Below are positions 42,476 to 51,882 of a stretch of 64,000 bases of DNA, one piece after another (position 1 is the stretch's first letter; each line of letters begins with the position of its first letter). This DNA is from Peptostreptococcaceae bacterium pGA-8. GTDB taxonomy: Bacteria > Bacillota > Clostridia > Peptostreptococcales > Anaerovoracaceae. The position numbers and the translations under genes were made by a program. The notes under the pieces were generated by a model, which saw nothing but the letters and a program-made list of their open reading frames with translations, searched no databases and was not told where the DNA came from. Location: the NCBI GenBank assembly GCA_900112915.1, contig FONK01000008.1, positions 1 to 64,000 on the forward strand, read 5' to 3'.

Positions 42476-45400
42476 ATGAAGAAATTTAGAATGAACATAA
42501 ACGGCAAAGAAGTTCTTGGACTTCCGGGTCAGACTATTCTTGAGGTTGCAAGAGAAAATGATATCTTTATTCCTACCCTATGTTTTGATGAGCGAACTGA
42601 AATATATGGTTCTTGCGGAATCTGTGTCGTAGAGGTTGAGGGAAACCCTAAACTTTGCAAGGCTTGTGCAACTGAAGTTTCCCCGGGCATGATCGTAATG
42701 ACTGATACTGAAAGAGTTATAGAATCAAGAAAAACAAATCTGGAGCTGCTTCTTTCAAATCATAGAGGAGATTGCCAGGCACCATGCTCACTGGCATGTC
42801 CGGCAGGAACTGATTGTCAGGGATATGTCGGATTAGTTGCCAACGGTGAGTTTGAAAAGGCAAATGAGTTGATCAAGGACAAGATTCCTCTACCGGCATG
42901 TATCGGAAGGGTATGTCCACATCCATGTGAGGATAATTGCAGGAGAGGCTTAGTTGAAGAGCCTATTAGCATTATGGCCATTAAGCGTTTTGCAGCAGAG
43001 CAGAACTTAATGGCTGAGGAACAATATTTACCGGAAATTGCACACCTAACCGGGAAATCGGTTGCAATTATCGGTGGTGGTCCGCTAGGATTATCAGCTG
43101 CATACTTCTTAAGACAGAAGGGGCATGATGTTACTATTTTTGAAGCGATGCCTAAGCTTGGCGGTATGCTGAGATACGGAATTCCGGAGTACAGGTTACC
43201 TAAAGAAGTTTTAGATATGGAAATTGCTCTGATTGAAAAAATGGGTGTTGAAATGATTCCTAATACAAAGATTGGTGAGGACATTTCTTTTGAGACCATA
43301 AGAAAAGACTTTGATGCTGTACTTCTTGGGATTGGAGCATGGGTATCAACAGGAGTCGGATGTAAAGGCGAAGATGCTGACGGCGTTTGGGGAGGAATTG
43401 ATTTTCTAAGGCGTGTTGTTAGAAATCAGCCTATCAAGCTGGGCAAAAAAGTCGCAATCGTAGGTGGCGGCAATACTGCAATGGATGCATGCAGAACTGC
43501 AGTGAGACTCGGAGCCGATGAGGTATACAATATTTACAGGAGAACGAAGGATGAGATGCCTGCTGATATGCTTGAAATCGAAGAAGCTGAAGAAGAAGGT
43601 GTAATCTTTAAGAACCTAACAAATCCTATTGAAATAATAAAGGATAAGAAGGGTCATGTTAAGAAGATGGTCCTACAGATTATGGAATTAGGAGAACCGG
43701 ATGCGTCCGGTAGAAGAAAGCCGATACCGGTGGAAGGTAAGACAGAAACCATAGATGTAGACAACGTAATTTTGGCCATTGGACAGGCTGTTGATGCCGA
43801 TGCTTTCGACGTTGAAAAAACAAAGCGAAATGCTGTTGCCTACACTCCGGATAAGTTTACAACAAGTGTTGAAGGTGTATTTGCCGGCGGTGACTGTGGT
43901 AATGATAAGATTTCCATTGCCATTGAAGCAATCGCAGATGCAAGAAAGGTTGCCGGCGTCATAGATGGCTATTTAGACGGGGAAGAGCTTGAATACAAGA
44001 AGCCATATTTCGTTGAGCGTGATGATATAACTGAAGCTACTTTCGAAGATAGAGAAAGAATGTTCAGAGAAAAGGCTGCTCAGCTGTCACCGGAAGAAAG
44101 AAAGGATAACTTCACGGAAGTTGTATATGATGGACTTCTTGAGGAACAGGCTGTTAGAGAAGCAAATAGATGTCTACAGTGTGGATGCCACGACTACTTT
44201 GAATGTAAGCTGATTGATTATGCTCATCAGTACGATGTGAACCCTGATAGAATTGCAGGAGAGAAGAGCATTGTCGAGTTTGTTGACGAGCACCCATTCA
44301 TTGAGAGAGATCCGAATAAGTGTATTCTTTGCGGACTATGTGTTAGAGTTTGCGATGAGGTAATGGGAATTGGTGCTTTAGGTCTTGTAAATAGAGGCTT
44401 TGACACTGTTGTTAAACCAATGCTTGAAGGACCTTTATGTGAATCCGGCTGTGATTCTTGTGGTCAGTGCGTAAGCGTTTGCCCAACAGGTGCAATTCAG
44501 GAAAAGCTTTCAATTAGAAAAGAGACCCCACTTCAAAATGATTATGTAGAAACTACATGCTCATTCTGCTCAGTGGGTTGTACTTTAGATTTAGAATACC
44601 ATGGTGACATGCTAATAAAAGCAAATCCGACTAAGACCGGCGTAGTAAACCGGGGACTTTGCTGTGCTAAGGGCAAATGGGGCTTCGATGGTGCGCTCCT
44701 TGAAGAAAAAATCGTCGATCCACTTATTAAGGATGGTAAAGATTTCAGAATGAGTGATTACCATGAAGCAATTATGCTTGTAGCGAAGAAGATGGAGAGC
44801 ATCAAGGCAAGATATGGAGAAGGCTCTGTTGCAGTTGCAATATCAGACAGATATACCAATGAAGAAGCCTATGCTATGAAGAAAATGGCTCAGGTTATGG
44901 GAGCGAAAGTTTTCTCATTTAACAATAGGCACAATGGACTTGCCGATGTAATTGGTCACGATGCATCCCCTAATACAATTGATGAACTGCTTTCAACAGA
45001 TGTAATTTTAACATTTGGATTTATTAAGTCTAAGAATCCTGTTATTTGGAACAAGATGAAGCAGGCTGCCAAGGCAGGAGCACAGGTTATCGTTATAAAT
45101 ACAGAAGAGGCAAGCTCAAGTTTTGAATTTGCATCTAAGGTTATCAATGTTGAAAACGATGTAAACTGCTTAAAGGCTGTAGCAAAGGCTTTAATCGATT
45201 CAGGTAAATCATCTGAAATTGAAGGCTTCGATGCATTTAAAAAATCACTTAAAAATGTAAGAGTAAGTGAAGAAATTGCTGAAATTGCAGCAATATATGC
45301 CGGTGCAAAAAAAGCAATGATAGTATATCAGCAGAACACCTTATCTGTTGAAGCCGGAGCCCTAATTGGAGATATTGCTCTCCTATCAGGACATATCGGA

Positions 45401-45976
45401 ACACCGAGAGACGGTGTGCTTATGGTTAAGGCAAAGAATAATTCGCAGGGTATTGTAGATCTGGGAATTAGAGCAGGGGCAGAAGCTCTTAAAGGCGTTA
45501 AAGGATTAATCATATTTGGCGAAGATCCATCAATCAGACTTCCTAAGATGGAATTCTTAGCAGTATCGGATACACATATGACTAAGACCGGAAAGAAAGC
45601 CGATGTGTTCTTACCGGGAACAGGCTTTGCCAGTGCGGATGGTACATTCACAAATACAGAGAGAAGATTACTTCCTGTTGAAGAAGCTATTTGCGAAGAA
45701 GTTGATTTGAATAACTGGGAATTGGCTGCAGAAATTGCTCATGTATATGAAGTTGATTTCAGATTTGAAGATAGCTATGATATTTCAGAGGAGATGGATG
45801 ATGAAATTGCACTTTACAAGTATGCAGAGCTTAACGAAGTATTCGGTGGAGTCTTATATCCAGCAGACCCTAAGTTTGTGACGATTGATGAGGCTAAACT
45901 GGTTGATGTTCTTGATACTGCAGATGCTTTGATGAAATCAATTATGGAAAGACTTCCGGCAGTAAAGTCGGTATAG
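42476..45976 (+). CDS. NuoG-like / GltD-NfnB-like / molybdopterin-oxidoreductase-like fusion (iron-sulfur flavoprotein)
   Basis: 1166 residues in modules. Residues 1-80: [2Fe-2S] ferredoxin (YGSCGICVVEVEG). About 98-170: H-x3-C-type cysteines merging into a GltD N-terminal cluster (CSLACPAGTDCQGY, CIGRVCPHPCEDNC). About 195-515: FAD site IIGGGPLGLSAA, NAD(P) site VGGGNTAMDA (about 325) and FAGGDC. About 563: CLQCGCHDYFECK. About 612-680: two ferredoxin clusters. From about 695: CSFCSVGC...CCAKG and an FdhF/NuoG-like domain. No Cys or Sec is seen at the expected catalytic place (NGLADVIGHDASPN, about 818) and no C-terminal cofactor-binding domain. Likely reaction unknown; a bifurcating or NAD(P)H-ferredoxin complex is an inference. 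Confidence 0.85.
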   Translation: MKKFRMNINGKEVLGLPGQTILEVARENDIFIPTLCFDERTEIYGSCGICVVEVEGNPKLCKACATEVSPGMIVMTDTERVIESRKTNLELLLSNHRGDCQAPCSLACPAGTDCQGYVGLVANGEFEKANELIKDKIPLPACIGRVCPHPCEDNCRRGLVEEPISIMAIKRFAAEQNLMAEEQYLPEIAHLTGKSVAIIGGGPLGLSAAYFLRQKGHDVTIFEAMPKLGGMLRYGIPEYRLPKEVLDMEIALIEKMGVEMIPNTKIGEDISFETIRKDFDAVLLGIGAWVSTGVGCKGEDADGVWGGIDFLRRVVRNQPIKLGKKVAIVGGGNTAMDACRTAVRLGADEVYNIYRRTKDEMPADMLEIEEAEEEGVIFKNLTNPIEIIKDKKGHVKKMVLQIMELGEPDASGRRKPIPVEGKTETIDVDNVILAIGQAVDADAFDVEKTKRNAVAYTPDKFTTSVEGVFAGGDCGNDKISIAIEAIADARKVAGVIDGYLDGEELEYKKPYFVERDDITEATFEDRERMFREKAAQLSPEERKDNFTEVVYDGLLEEQAVREANRCLQCGCHDYFECKLIDYAHQYDVNPDRIAGEKSIVEFVDEHPFIERDPNKCILCGLCVRVCDEVMGIGALGLVNRGFDTVVKPMLEGPLCESGCDSCGQCVSVCPTGAIQEKLSIRKETPLQNDYVETTCSFCSVGCTLDLEYHGDMLIKANPTKTGVVNRGLCCAKGKWGFDGALLEEKIVDPLIKDGKDFRMSDYHEAIMLVAKKMESIKARYGEGSVAVAISDRYTNEEAYAMKKMAQVMGAKVFSFNNRHNGLADVIGHDASPNTIDELLSTDVILTFGFIKSKNPVIWNKMKQAAKAGAQVIVINTEEASSSFEFASKVINVENDVNCLKAVAKALIDSGKSSEIEGFDAFKKSLKNVRVSEEIAEIAAIYAGAKKAMIVYQQNTLSVEAGALIGDIALLSGHIGTPRDGVLMVKAKNNSQGIVDLGIRAGAEALKGVKGLIIFGEDPSIRLPKMEFLAVSDTHMTKTGKKADVFLPGTGFASADGTFTNTERRLLPVEEAICEEVDLNNWELAAEIAHVYEVDFRFEDSYDISEEMDDEIALYKYAELNEVFGGVLYPADPKFVTIDEAKLVDVLDTADALMKSIMERLPAVKSV

Positions 45977-46032
45977 CGGTTGTTTCCCAATTTGAGTTCC
46001 ATAGATTCAACGGGAAAAAGCGGATAATTTTA

Positions 46033-46075
46033 AACGGCAGATTTTTCTAATATTTCAGAAGGTCTGCCGTTTTTT
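46033..46075 (+). terminator. Terminator of the redox operon
   Basis: AACGGCAGA (46033-46041) pairs with TCTGCCGTT (46063-46071), followed by a run of T to 46075. Confidence 0.88.
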
Positions 46076-46087
46076 AAAAGGTGAGAC

Positions 46088-46771
46088 ATGAATATAGAAG
46101 AAAAATTGCTTCGGCTGCAAGACCTTAAATATAGAGACTTTAATAGTAAACTGGTTCCTAATATAGATAAGGACTTAATAATTGGAGTTAGGGTGCCTGA
46201 GCTTAGAAAGCTGGCGAGAGAGCTGATTAAAACCGATAGTTTTGAAGGCTTCTTGGATGATTTGCCACATAAATATTACGATGAAAATGTGCTTCATAGC
46301 TTGATAATTTCCTTGATAAAGGATTATAATGAATGTGTAAGGCGTATTGATGACTTTTTACCATATGTGGATAACTGGGCCGTATGTGACATTTTGTCAC
46401 CGGTAATTTTCAGAAAATGCAGGACTGAGCTTTTAACCAAGGTTTTAGAATGGTCAGAAAGTAAATATTGCTACACATGCAGATTTGGAGTAGGCATGTT
46501 GATGAGTCATTACTTAGATGATGACTTCAAAGCTTGTTATTTGGATATACCGGCAAAAATTCAGTCAGATGAGTACTATGTGAATATGATGATCGCCTGG
46601 TTTTTTGCAACGGCGCTGGCAAAACAGTGGGATGCAACAATTCCATATATAGAAAATAGAATAATGAGTCCGTGGGTGCAGAATAAAATAATACAAAAAT
46701 CACGAGAAAGCTATAGAGTAACTGAAAAACAAAAAGAATATCTAAAGTCGTTAAAAGTTAAGGTTAAGTAA
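46088..46771 (+). CDS. AlkD-like DNA alkylation repair glycosylase
   Basis: 227 residues, alpha-helical HEAT-like repeats throughout. IIGVRVPELRKLARE near the N-terminus, VDNWAVCDILSP (W and D of the active site) and CRFGVGMLMSHYL (R) match AlkD, which removes N3- and N7-alkylpurines without base flipping. It is compact and lacks membrane segments. GGTGAGA precedes the ATG. Confidence 0.88.
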   Translation: MNIEEKLLRLQDLKYRDFNSKLVPNIDKDLIIGVRVPELRKLARELIKTDSFEGFLDDLPHKYYDENVLHSLIISLIKDYNECVRRIDDFLPYVDNWAVCDILSPVIFRKCRTELLTKVLEWSESKYCYTCRFGVGMLMSHYLDDDFKACYLDIPAKIQSDEYYVNMMIAWFFATALAKQWDATIPYIENRIMSPWVQNKIIQKSRESYRVTEKQKEYLKSLKVKVK

Positions 46772-46808
46772 AGGTTTTGCATTCAAAGGAAGAGAAAAGA
46801 GGTGTGTA

Positions 46809-47369
46809 ATGAAGGGTTTTGATTATGGCACGGTAAATGAAGGTGAAAAATTTATAGTTCATCGCTATAACGAAGAGTACGCTGTTAAAAGCAAAGCTGT
46901 AGCTTCAAGAGAAATGATTAAATCCGCTATTTGTATTACGCTTTGTATAATTTCAGCAATTCTGTTTTTATATTTCAATGCCAACCAGTACAGTTTTATT
47001 GTGTTGATTTTGGCTTTACTTGCCCATATAATTCAGAGTTTAAGGTTAAGTACAGTTTATATCAATGCTGCCGTGAGTTGCTTAATTGAGCATGGAGAAG
47101 AGCTGTTTTATCTGACCATGAAAAAGGGCCATTCATTACCGAAAAATGATGAATCCCTTCGTAAATTATTTTTGGAACATAGAAGAAAAGCAGCTAATGG
47201 CACTGAAGATGAAAATAGTGAGCTTAAGATATTCAAAGTTATAACTAAGAACTCAGGTGCATATAGAAAAAAATTTACAGTAGTGGGAGCAATAAGTGAA
47301 GTCGGCAAGGAAAGGGACATTATAATTCCACAATCATTCCCCGGCTTCTATGAAAAGGAGACAGCCTAA
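46809..47369 (+). CDS. Unknown membrane protein
   Basis: 186 residues; I do not recognise a family. About 45 mostly polar residues are followed by two hydrophobic helices (about 40-60 and 63-80: ICITLCIISAILFLYF and FIVLILALLAHII) and a cytoplasmic-looking charged domain of about 100 residues (HRRKAANGTEDENSELKIF). GAGGTG precedes the ATG. It ends four bases before aroC, which suggests cotranscription but says nothing about function. Confidence 0.7.
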   Translation: MKGFDYGTVNEGEKFIVHRYNEEYAVKSKAVASREMIKSAICITLCIISAILFLYFNANQYSFIVLILALLAHIIQSLRLSTVYINAAVSCLIEHGEELFYLTMKKGHSLPKNDESLRKLFLEHRRKAANGTEDENSELKIFKVITKNSGAYRKKFTVVGAISEVGKERDIIIPQSFPGFYEKETA

Positions 47370-47372
47370 TAA

Positions 47373-48413
47373 ATGTCATATATAATTGGAAATACAGTTA
47401 AACTTTCAATATTTGGCGAATCTCATGGAAAGGCTGTGGGAGTCACAATTGACGGGATCCCTTCAGGCAAGGAAGTTAATCTGACTGCTTTGCAAGGTTT
47501 TTTGAATCGCCGTGCTCCGGGCAGCTCATCAATTACCACAGGGCGAAAGGAAAAAGATGTGCCGGAGCTCTTATCAGGAATAAAACTAGTTGAGGCTGCC
47601 GATGAAGGAGTAGATATTAGGGCTGTAACCACAGGCGCACCTATAGCTGCATTGATATATAACGAGAATCAAGAGAAAGCAGATTACCGGGATATAAAAT
47701 ATAAACCTAGACCCGGTCACGCTGATTATACTGCTTATGTAAAATATAAAGGCTTTAACGATGAAGCAGGCGGAGGACATTTTTCCGGACGACTGACGGC
47801 TCCACTTTGTATAGCCGGTGGAATTTGTAAGCAGCTGCTGGAGGAAAGGGGTGTGACCATAGAAGGAAGGATTTGTTCAGTACAAAATTCTGATAAAAAC
47901 CCTGAAAATATCAAGAAGGTTATTGAAACAGCCAAGGATAAAGGTGATTCAGTAGGGGGGATTATTGAAGTTATTATAAATGGAGTTCCGCCGGGACTTG
48001 GAGAGCCTATGTTTGGAGGAATTGAAAGCAGAATTTCGCAGGCAGCTTTTGGAATCCCCGCAGTTAAGGGAATCGAGTTTGGACTGGGCTTTCAGGCTGC
48101 AAGGCTTTTAGGCTCAGAAAACAATGACAGCTTTAATGTAGAGAATGGAAGAGTTATTACTGAAAGCAACAACTGTGGCGGCATACTGGGAGGTATTTCA
48201 ACGGGTATGCCAATTGTATTCAGAGCTGCCCTTAAACCAACTCCGTCCATTGGTATATCTCAGAAAACAGTGGATCTAACAACTATGCAGCCTTGTGTGA
48301 TAAAAATAGATGGAAGACATGATCCGTCAATTGTACCAAGAGCCGTAGCACCGTTGGAAGCGGCCGCAGCTATAGTAATCTATGATATGATGCTCAGTGA
48401 GGCCATGCTATGA
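47373..48413 (+). CDS. aroC: Chorismate synthase
   Basis: 346 residues; converts EPSP to chorismate using reduced FMN. IFGESHGKAVGVTIDGIPSG, the RRAPGSSSITTGRKEKD block, GRLTAPLCIAGGI and the C-terminal DGRHDPSIVPRAVAP motif are all present. It overlaps aroK by four bases (ATGA). Confidence 0.97.
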   Translation: MSYIIGNTVKLSIFGESHGKAVGVTIDGIPSGKEVNLTALQGFLNRRAPGSSSITTGRKEKDVPELLSGIKLVEAADEGVDIRAVTTGAPIAALIYNENQEKADYRDIKYKPRPGHADYTAYVKYKGFNDEAGGGHFSGRLTAPLCIAGGICKQLLEERGVTIEGRICSVQNSDKNPENIKKVIETAKDKGDSVGGIIEVIINGVPPGLGEPMFGGIESRISQAAFGIPAVKGIEFGLGFQAARLLGSENNDSFNVENGRVITESNNCGGILGGISTGMPIVFRAALKPTPSIGISQKTVDLTTMQPCVIKIDGRHDPSIVPRAVAPLEAAAAIVIYDMMLSEAML

Positions 48414-48913
48414 AGATATGGCTTATAGGCATGCCGGGAGCCGGTAAGACAACTGTAGGCAAACACTTAAGCCAAATAATGTCAGCAGATTTTTTTGATC
48501 TTGATGCGGAATTTGAAGTTTTATTTGGAATTAGTCCTGAAAAATGTATAATCAATGAAGGTGAAGACAGATTTAGGGAGTTGGAAACTGAGGCCCTGAA
48601 GCACGTGGCAAGAAAAATTATCCCTGAGAACACGACTGTTTTGTCCACCGGTGGAGGCATAGTCACCAGAGAAAAAAATAAAGCTTTTATGAATGAAGAT
48701 TCTATGATAATATACATAAAGCGTCCTCTAAAGGAGTTGACAACCGATAATAGACCTTTTTCCGGGATAAATAATTTGGAAGCCATTTATAATGAGCGCT
48801 ACAAAGCCTATGAAGGATGGTCTGATATTCAGGTGGAAAACATAGGCAATCCTGAAGCTGTGGCTGCCGAGATTTGTACATTAATTGAGCAAAGGCTTAA
48901 AAGAAACAGCTGA
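48410..48913 (+). CDS. aroK: Shikimate kinase
   Basis: 167 residues; phosphorylates shikimate two steps before chorismate. Walker A GMPGAGKTTVGK, DLDAEFE (shikimate-binding D), FRELETEAL, TGGGIV and DNRPF are conserved. Begins within the aroC stop. Confidence 0.95.
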   Translation: MKIWLIGMPGAGKTTVGKHLSQIMSADFFDLDAEFEVLFGISPEKCIINEGEDRFRELETEALKHVARKIIPENTTVLSTGGGIVTREKNKAFMNEDSMIIYIKRPLKELTTDNRPFSGINNLEAIYNERYKAYEGWSDIQVENIGNPEAVAAEICTLIEQRLKRNS

Positions 48914-48946
48914 AATACAAACTAATTTAATCGGAGATGTAGTAGT

Positions 48947-49648
48947 ATGAATAGAGATAAGAAAAGAGTTAAGAATAATGCCATCAGAAAGCTGATAGCC
49001 ATCATATTCTGCCTAGCTGTAATGGGGCTGATGTACTGGCTTGGAAACATAGGCATCAGTCTACTGTATAGAGCTGTGATATTCATAGGGATAGCTATCA
49101 TTACTATCGTTGGACTGAATGTTATAGGAAATAGCAGAAAGCTTAGGATAGTAGATGGAAGAAAGGCTATAAGTCCCATCCTATACGAAGAAGGCAATGG
49201 AGAAAAGTTTATTGAAGAGACGAAAAGGCTATCTGAATTTGCTGAAGATCCCAGCTTATTCGGTGCTTTGCAGGTGGACTTGGGGATTGCTCATATGTTT
49301 ATTGGTGAATACGGTAGGGCAGCGGAGTATTTTGGAAGAATAAGCTCTGAAGGTATGGATCCGATAAATAACAATGTTTTCATGACTAACAAGCTAATAA
49401 ATCAATTTTTATCAGGAGATGGGGTTACTGCAGTGAAGGTAATGGATAACAATAGAGAGGCCTTCGAGCAGCTTCATGACCCTGAATTTGATTATATTAA
49501 GGCTCCTATTCTTTTGTTAGATGCCCTTAGACAGAAATACCTAGGCAATAGGGAAGAGGCTGAAAAAATTATTACAGCTTTTAAAGAGAAATTCACTGAT
49601 AAGTATAATCAAGTTCTTATAGAAAAAGTAGAGGACTATGGCAGGTAG
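48947..49648 (+). CDS. Unknown membrane-anchored protein, possibly with TPR-like helices
   Basis: 233 residues; no family recognised. A lysine- and arginine-rich start is followed by two hydrophobic helices (about 16-33 and 36-57). The remaining 170 residues look like paired helices: FGALQVDLGIAHMFIGEYGRAAEYFGRI resembles a tetratricopeptide repeat and LDALRQKYLGNREEAEKIITAFKEKF a second. It lies 33 bases after aroK and converges on recN. Confidence 0.65.
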   Translation: MNRDKKRVKNNAIRKLIAIIFCLAVMGLMYWLGNIGISLLYRAVIFIGIAIITIVGLNVIGNSRKLRIVDGRKAISPILYEEGNGEKFIEETKRLSEFAEDPSLFGALQVDLGIAHMFIGEYGRAAEYFGRISSEGMDPINNNVFMTNKLINQFLSGDGVTAVKVMDNNREAFEQLHDPEFDYIKAPILLLDALRQKYLGNREEAEKIITAFKEKFTDKYNQVLIEKVEDYGR

Positions 49649-49650
49649 CC

Positions 49651-51264
49651 TTAGTCCTCAATTAAATCTTTTGCGTTATCAATAGTAGCCTCGGTGATTT
49701 TGGTTCCGGCAAGGAGTCTTGCAATTTCTGAGACCTTTGCTTCGTAGTCAAGCTCTTCTACAAAGGTATAGGTAGAGGTATCATCGGACTCTTTGTAGAT
49801 CCTGAAATTGTAATCACCCTTTGCTGCAATTTGCGGGAGGTGGGTAATAGATATTACTTGCTTTTCTCGTCCCAAACTTTTTAGTTTATTTCCTACAACA
49901 CTGGCGGTAATACCACTTATTCCCGTGTCAATTTCATCAAAAATAAGTGTAGGTATTTGCTCGAAAGAAGAGGTTATGGACTTAATTGCAAGCATTATTC
50001 TGGAAACCTCACCACCGGATGCAGTCTTTACAAGAGGTTTAAGCGGCTCACCTTTGTTGGTTGTTATATAAATCTCCACAATGTCTTTGCCATTTGTAAG
50101 CGGACGCTCAGCTTCTTCAAATCGAATTTCTATAGTGCCATCTGCAAAATTAAGAGAGGCGAGCTCAGCGGATATTGCTTCGGAAAGCTTTGCAGCGGCT
50201 GCCTTTCTAAGCTTGGTAAGCTCTTTTCCCGACATATCTAAGATAGCAGAGGCTTCATCCAGCTTTTCTTTAGCTTCATTTTTTCTACTATCAAAATTTT
50301 CTATATTATCAAGGCTTACGGAAATCTCTTCACAGTAGGAGAGTATTTCTTCAACGCTATGACCGTACTTTTTCTTTAAAGCATCAATTAGACTCAGTCT
50401 TTCAATGGTCTCATCAAGCTCATTAGGTGAAAATGAAAGGCTGTCCTTGACTTTCAGTATATCACTTGTTAAATCGTCAAGATCATAAGAAATACTTTGC
50501 AATCTTTCAGCAAAGCCGGCAATTTCACTAGAGTATTCGTCAATAGCTCTAAGATTAGCAAGTCCTCGACCAATGAGATTTTCAGCAGAAAACTCAGCTT
50601 CACTTAGAACTTCACAGGCTTCCAAAATTCCGGCGGAGATTTTCTCGCTGTTTTGAAGAATAGAAAGTCTTTCCTCCAGTTCATCATCCTCACCAACTCT
50701 TAGGCCGGCTTTTTCAATCTCATCAATACTGAATCTATAGAAGTCTTCCTTTTTCCTGCCATCTGCTTCAGCCGCTAAAAGCTTATCATAGGCAGCCTTG
50801 CTATGGACAAAGGAGTCGTAGGCATGTCTGTATCTATCAAGAGCAGGATAGATTTCAGCCATGGCAAATCTGTCCACCAGGTCTATATGAGTTTCCGGAT
50901 TTAAAAGGGCCTGATTGTCAAATTGACCGTGGATATGGGCAAGATTTCTGCAAAACACAGATAAGGCAGCTAGAGTTACTGTTTCTCCATTTAGCTTACA
51001 TGTATTTTTTCCATTAAAAGTAATCTCACGAGAGATTGAGTATTCCTCTCCCTTGAGATTACCTGAAATTTCCACTATGGCCTTATCTGCTCCATGTCTG
51101 ACATAAGCGGAATCAGCCCTTGCACCGAGAGCAAGGCTTATGGCGGTTGCAACGACACTTTTGCCGGCGCCGGTTTCTCCTGTAATTATGTTAAGGCCTT
51201 CATGAAGCTGAAATTTAGTATCCTTGATTATTGCAAAATTGCTGATTGCAATGGTTTTAATCAT
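49651..51264 (-). CDS. recN: DNA repair protein RecN
   Basis: 537 residues, SMC-like ATPase acting in double-strand break repair. Walker A GETGAGKSVVATAISLALG (about 29-47), a central coiled coil rich in E, K and L (about 160-365), the ABC signature TASGGEVSRIMLAIK and Walker B LIFDEIDTGISG are visible. It begins four bases before the end of argR (ATGA overlap), the usual Firmicutes order. Confidence 0.96.
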   Translation of the reverse strand: MIKTIAISNFAIIKDTKFQLHEGLNIITGETGAGKSVVATAISLALGARADSAYVRHGADKAIVEISGNLKGEEYSISREITFNGKNTCKLNGETVTLAALSVFCRNLAHIHGQFDNQALLNPETHIDLVDRFAMAEIYPALDRYRHAYDSFVHSKAAYDKLLAAEADGRKKEDFYRFSIDEIEKAGLRVGEDDELEERLSILQNSEKISAGILEACEVLSEAEFSAENLIGRGLANLRAIDEYSSEIAGFAERLQSISYDLDDLTSDILKVKDSLSFSPNELDETIERLSLIDALKKKYGHSVEEILSYCEEISVSLDNIENFDSRKNEAKEKLDEASAILDMSGKELTKLRKAAAAKLSEAISAELASLNFADGTIEIRFEEAERPLTNGKDIVEIYITTNKGEPLKPLVKTASGGEVSRIMLAIKSITSSFEQIPTLIFDEIDTGISGITASVVGNKLKSLGREKQVISITHLPQIAAKGDYNFRIYKESDDTSTYTFVEELDYEAKVSEIARLLAGTKITEATIDNAKDLIED

Positions 51265-51728
51265 TGATTCTTAGCTCTGGTAATTAACATATCGTTGAAA
51301 ATTGCCAGAACTTCGTCAACATTTTTCTCATGATCAACGATAAGAAGTAGGGTATTATCTCCGGCAATGCTTCCAACTACATGTGGAAGGGTTAGACAGT
51401 CAATTGCTTCACCGGCAGCTGCACCGCAGCCTGAAAGAGTTTTTATAATAACAAGATTCTGAGCAGATGCAAAGGACTTGATGGTTTCTCTAAAAATCTT
51501 GCTGAATCTATCTGAAATAGGTCCATCATGACTTGCACTTACTGCATACTTGTACTTCCCTGTAGAAGACAGCACCTTTATGAGCTGTAATTCCTTAATA
51601 TCTCGAGAAATCGTCGCCTGAGTAACATCGAAGCCTTCATTCTTTAACATTGCAGCCAACTTCTCCTGCGTTTCGATTTCTTGATTTGAAATAAGTTCTA
51701 AAATTTTATTCTGTCTTGGGTAACGCAT
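51261..51728 (-). CDS. argR: Arginine repressor ArgR/AhrC
   Basis: 155 residues. An N-terminal winged helix (QATISRDIKELQLIKV, about 40-55) binds ARG boxes and the C-terminal domain (GCGAAAGEAID, SIAGDNTLLLIV) binds arginine and oligomerises. I use the ATG at 51728, spaced correctly from GGAGGAG; the ATG at 51743 lies upstream of that site. No arginine genes are in the window. Confidence 0.94.
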   Translation of the reverse strand: MRYPRQNKILELISNQEIETQEKLAAMLKNEGFDVTQATISRDIKELQLIKVLSSTGKYKYAVSASHDGPISDRFSKIFRETIKSFASAQNLVIIKTLSGCGAAAGEAIDCLTLPHVVGSIAGDNTLLLIVDHEKNVDEVLAIFNDMLITRAKNQ

Positions 51729-51766
51729 AACATTCTCCTCCATAGTTAATATCTTTTCATAAGAAT

Positions 51767-51795
51767 ATTATAATTATTCAAGTACATTATAGCAA
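51767..51795 (-). promoter_or_regulatory. Promoter of argR-recN with a possible ARG box
   Basis: On the minus strand TTGCTA (51795-51790) and TATAAT (51772-51767) are 17 bases apart. The -10 lies in a near-palindrome (GAATAATTATAATATTC) that loosely resembles an ARG box, so autoregulation is possible. Confidence 0.6.
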
Positions 51796-51882
51796 CATTT
51801 ATGCATTTAATCAAGAAGTGAATTGTGAAATTTATTCCCATTGTGCATATATTTTGACAAAAATAAAGAGTATTTTATTGTG

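Noticed and set aside
41000-45976. Calling the redox operon an [FeFe]-hydrogenase
   Set aside because: None of the H-cluster motifs (TSCSPGW, MPCxxK, ExMxCxGGC) occurs in the three proteins.
42476-45976. Calling the large subunit a selenocysteine formate dehydrogenase
   Set aside because: The frame has no internal TGA, and no Cys or Sec is seen at the expected catalytic position.
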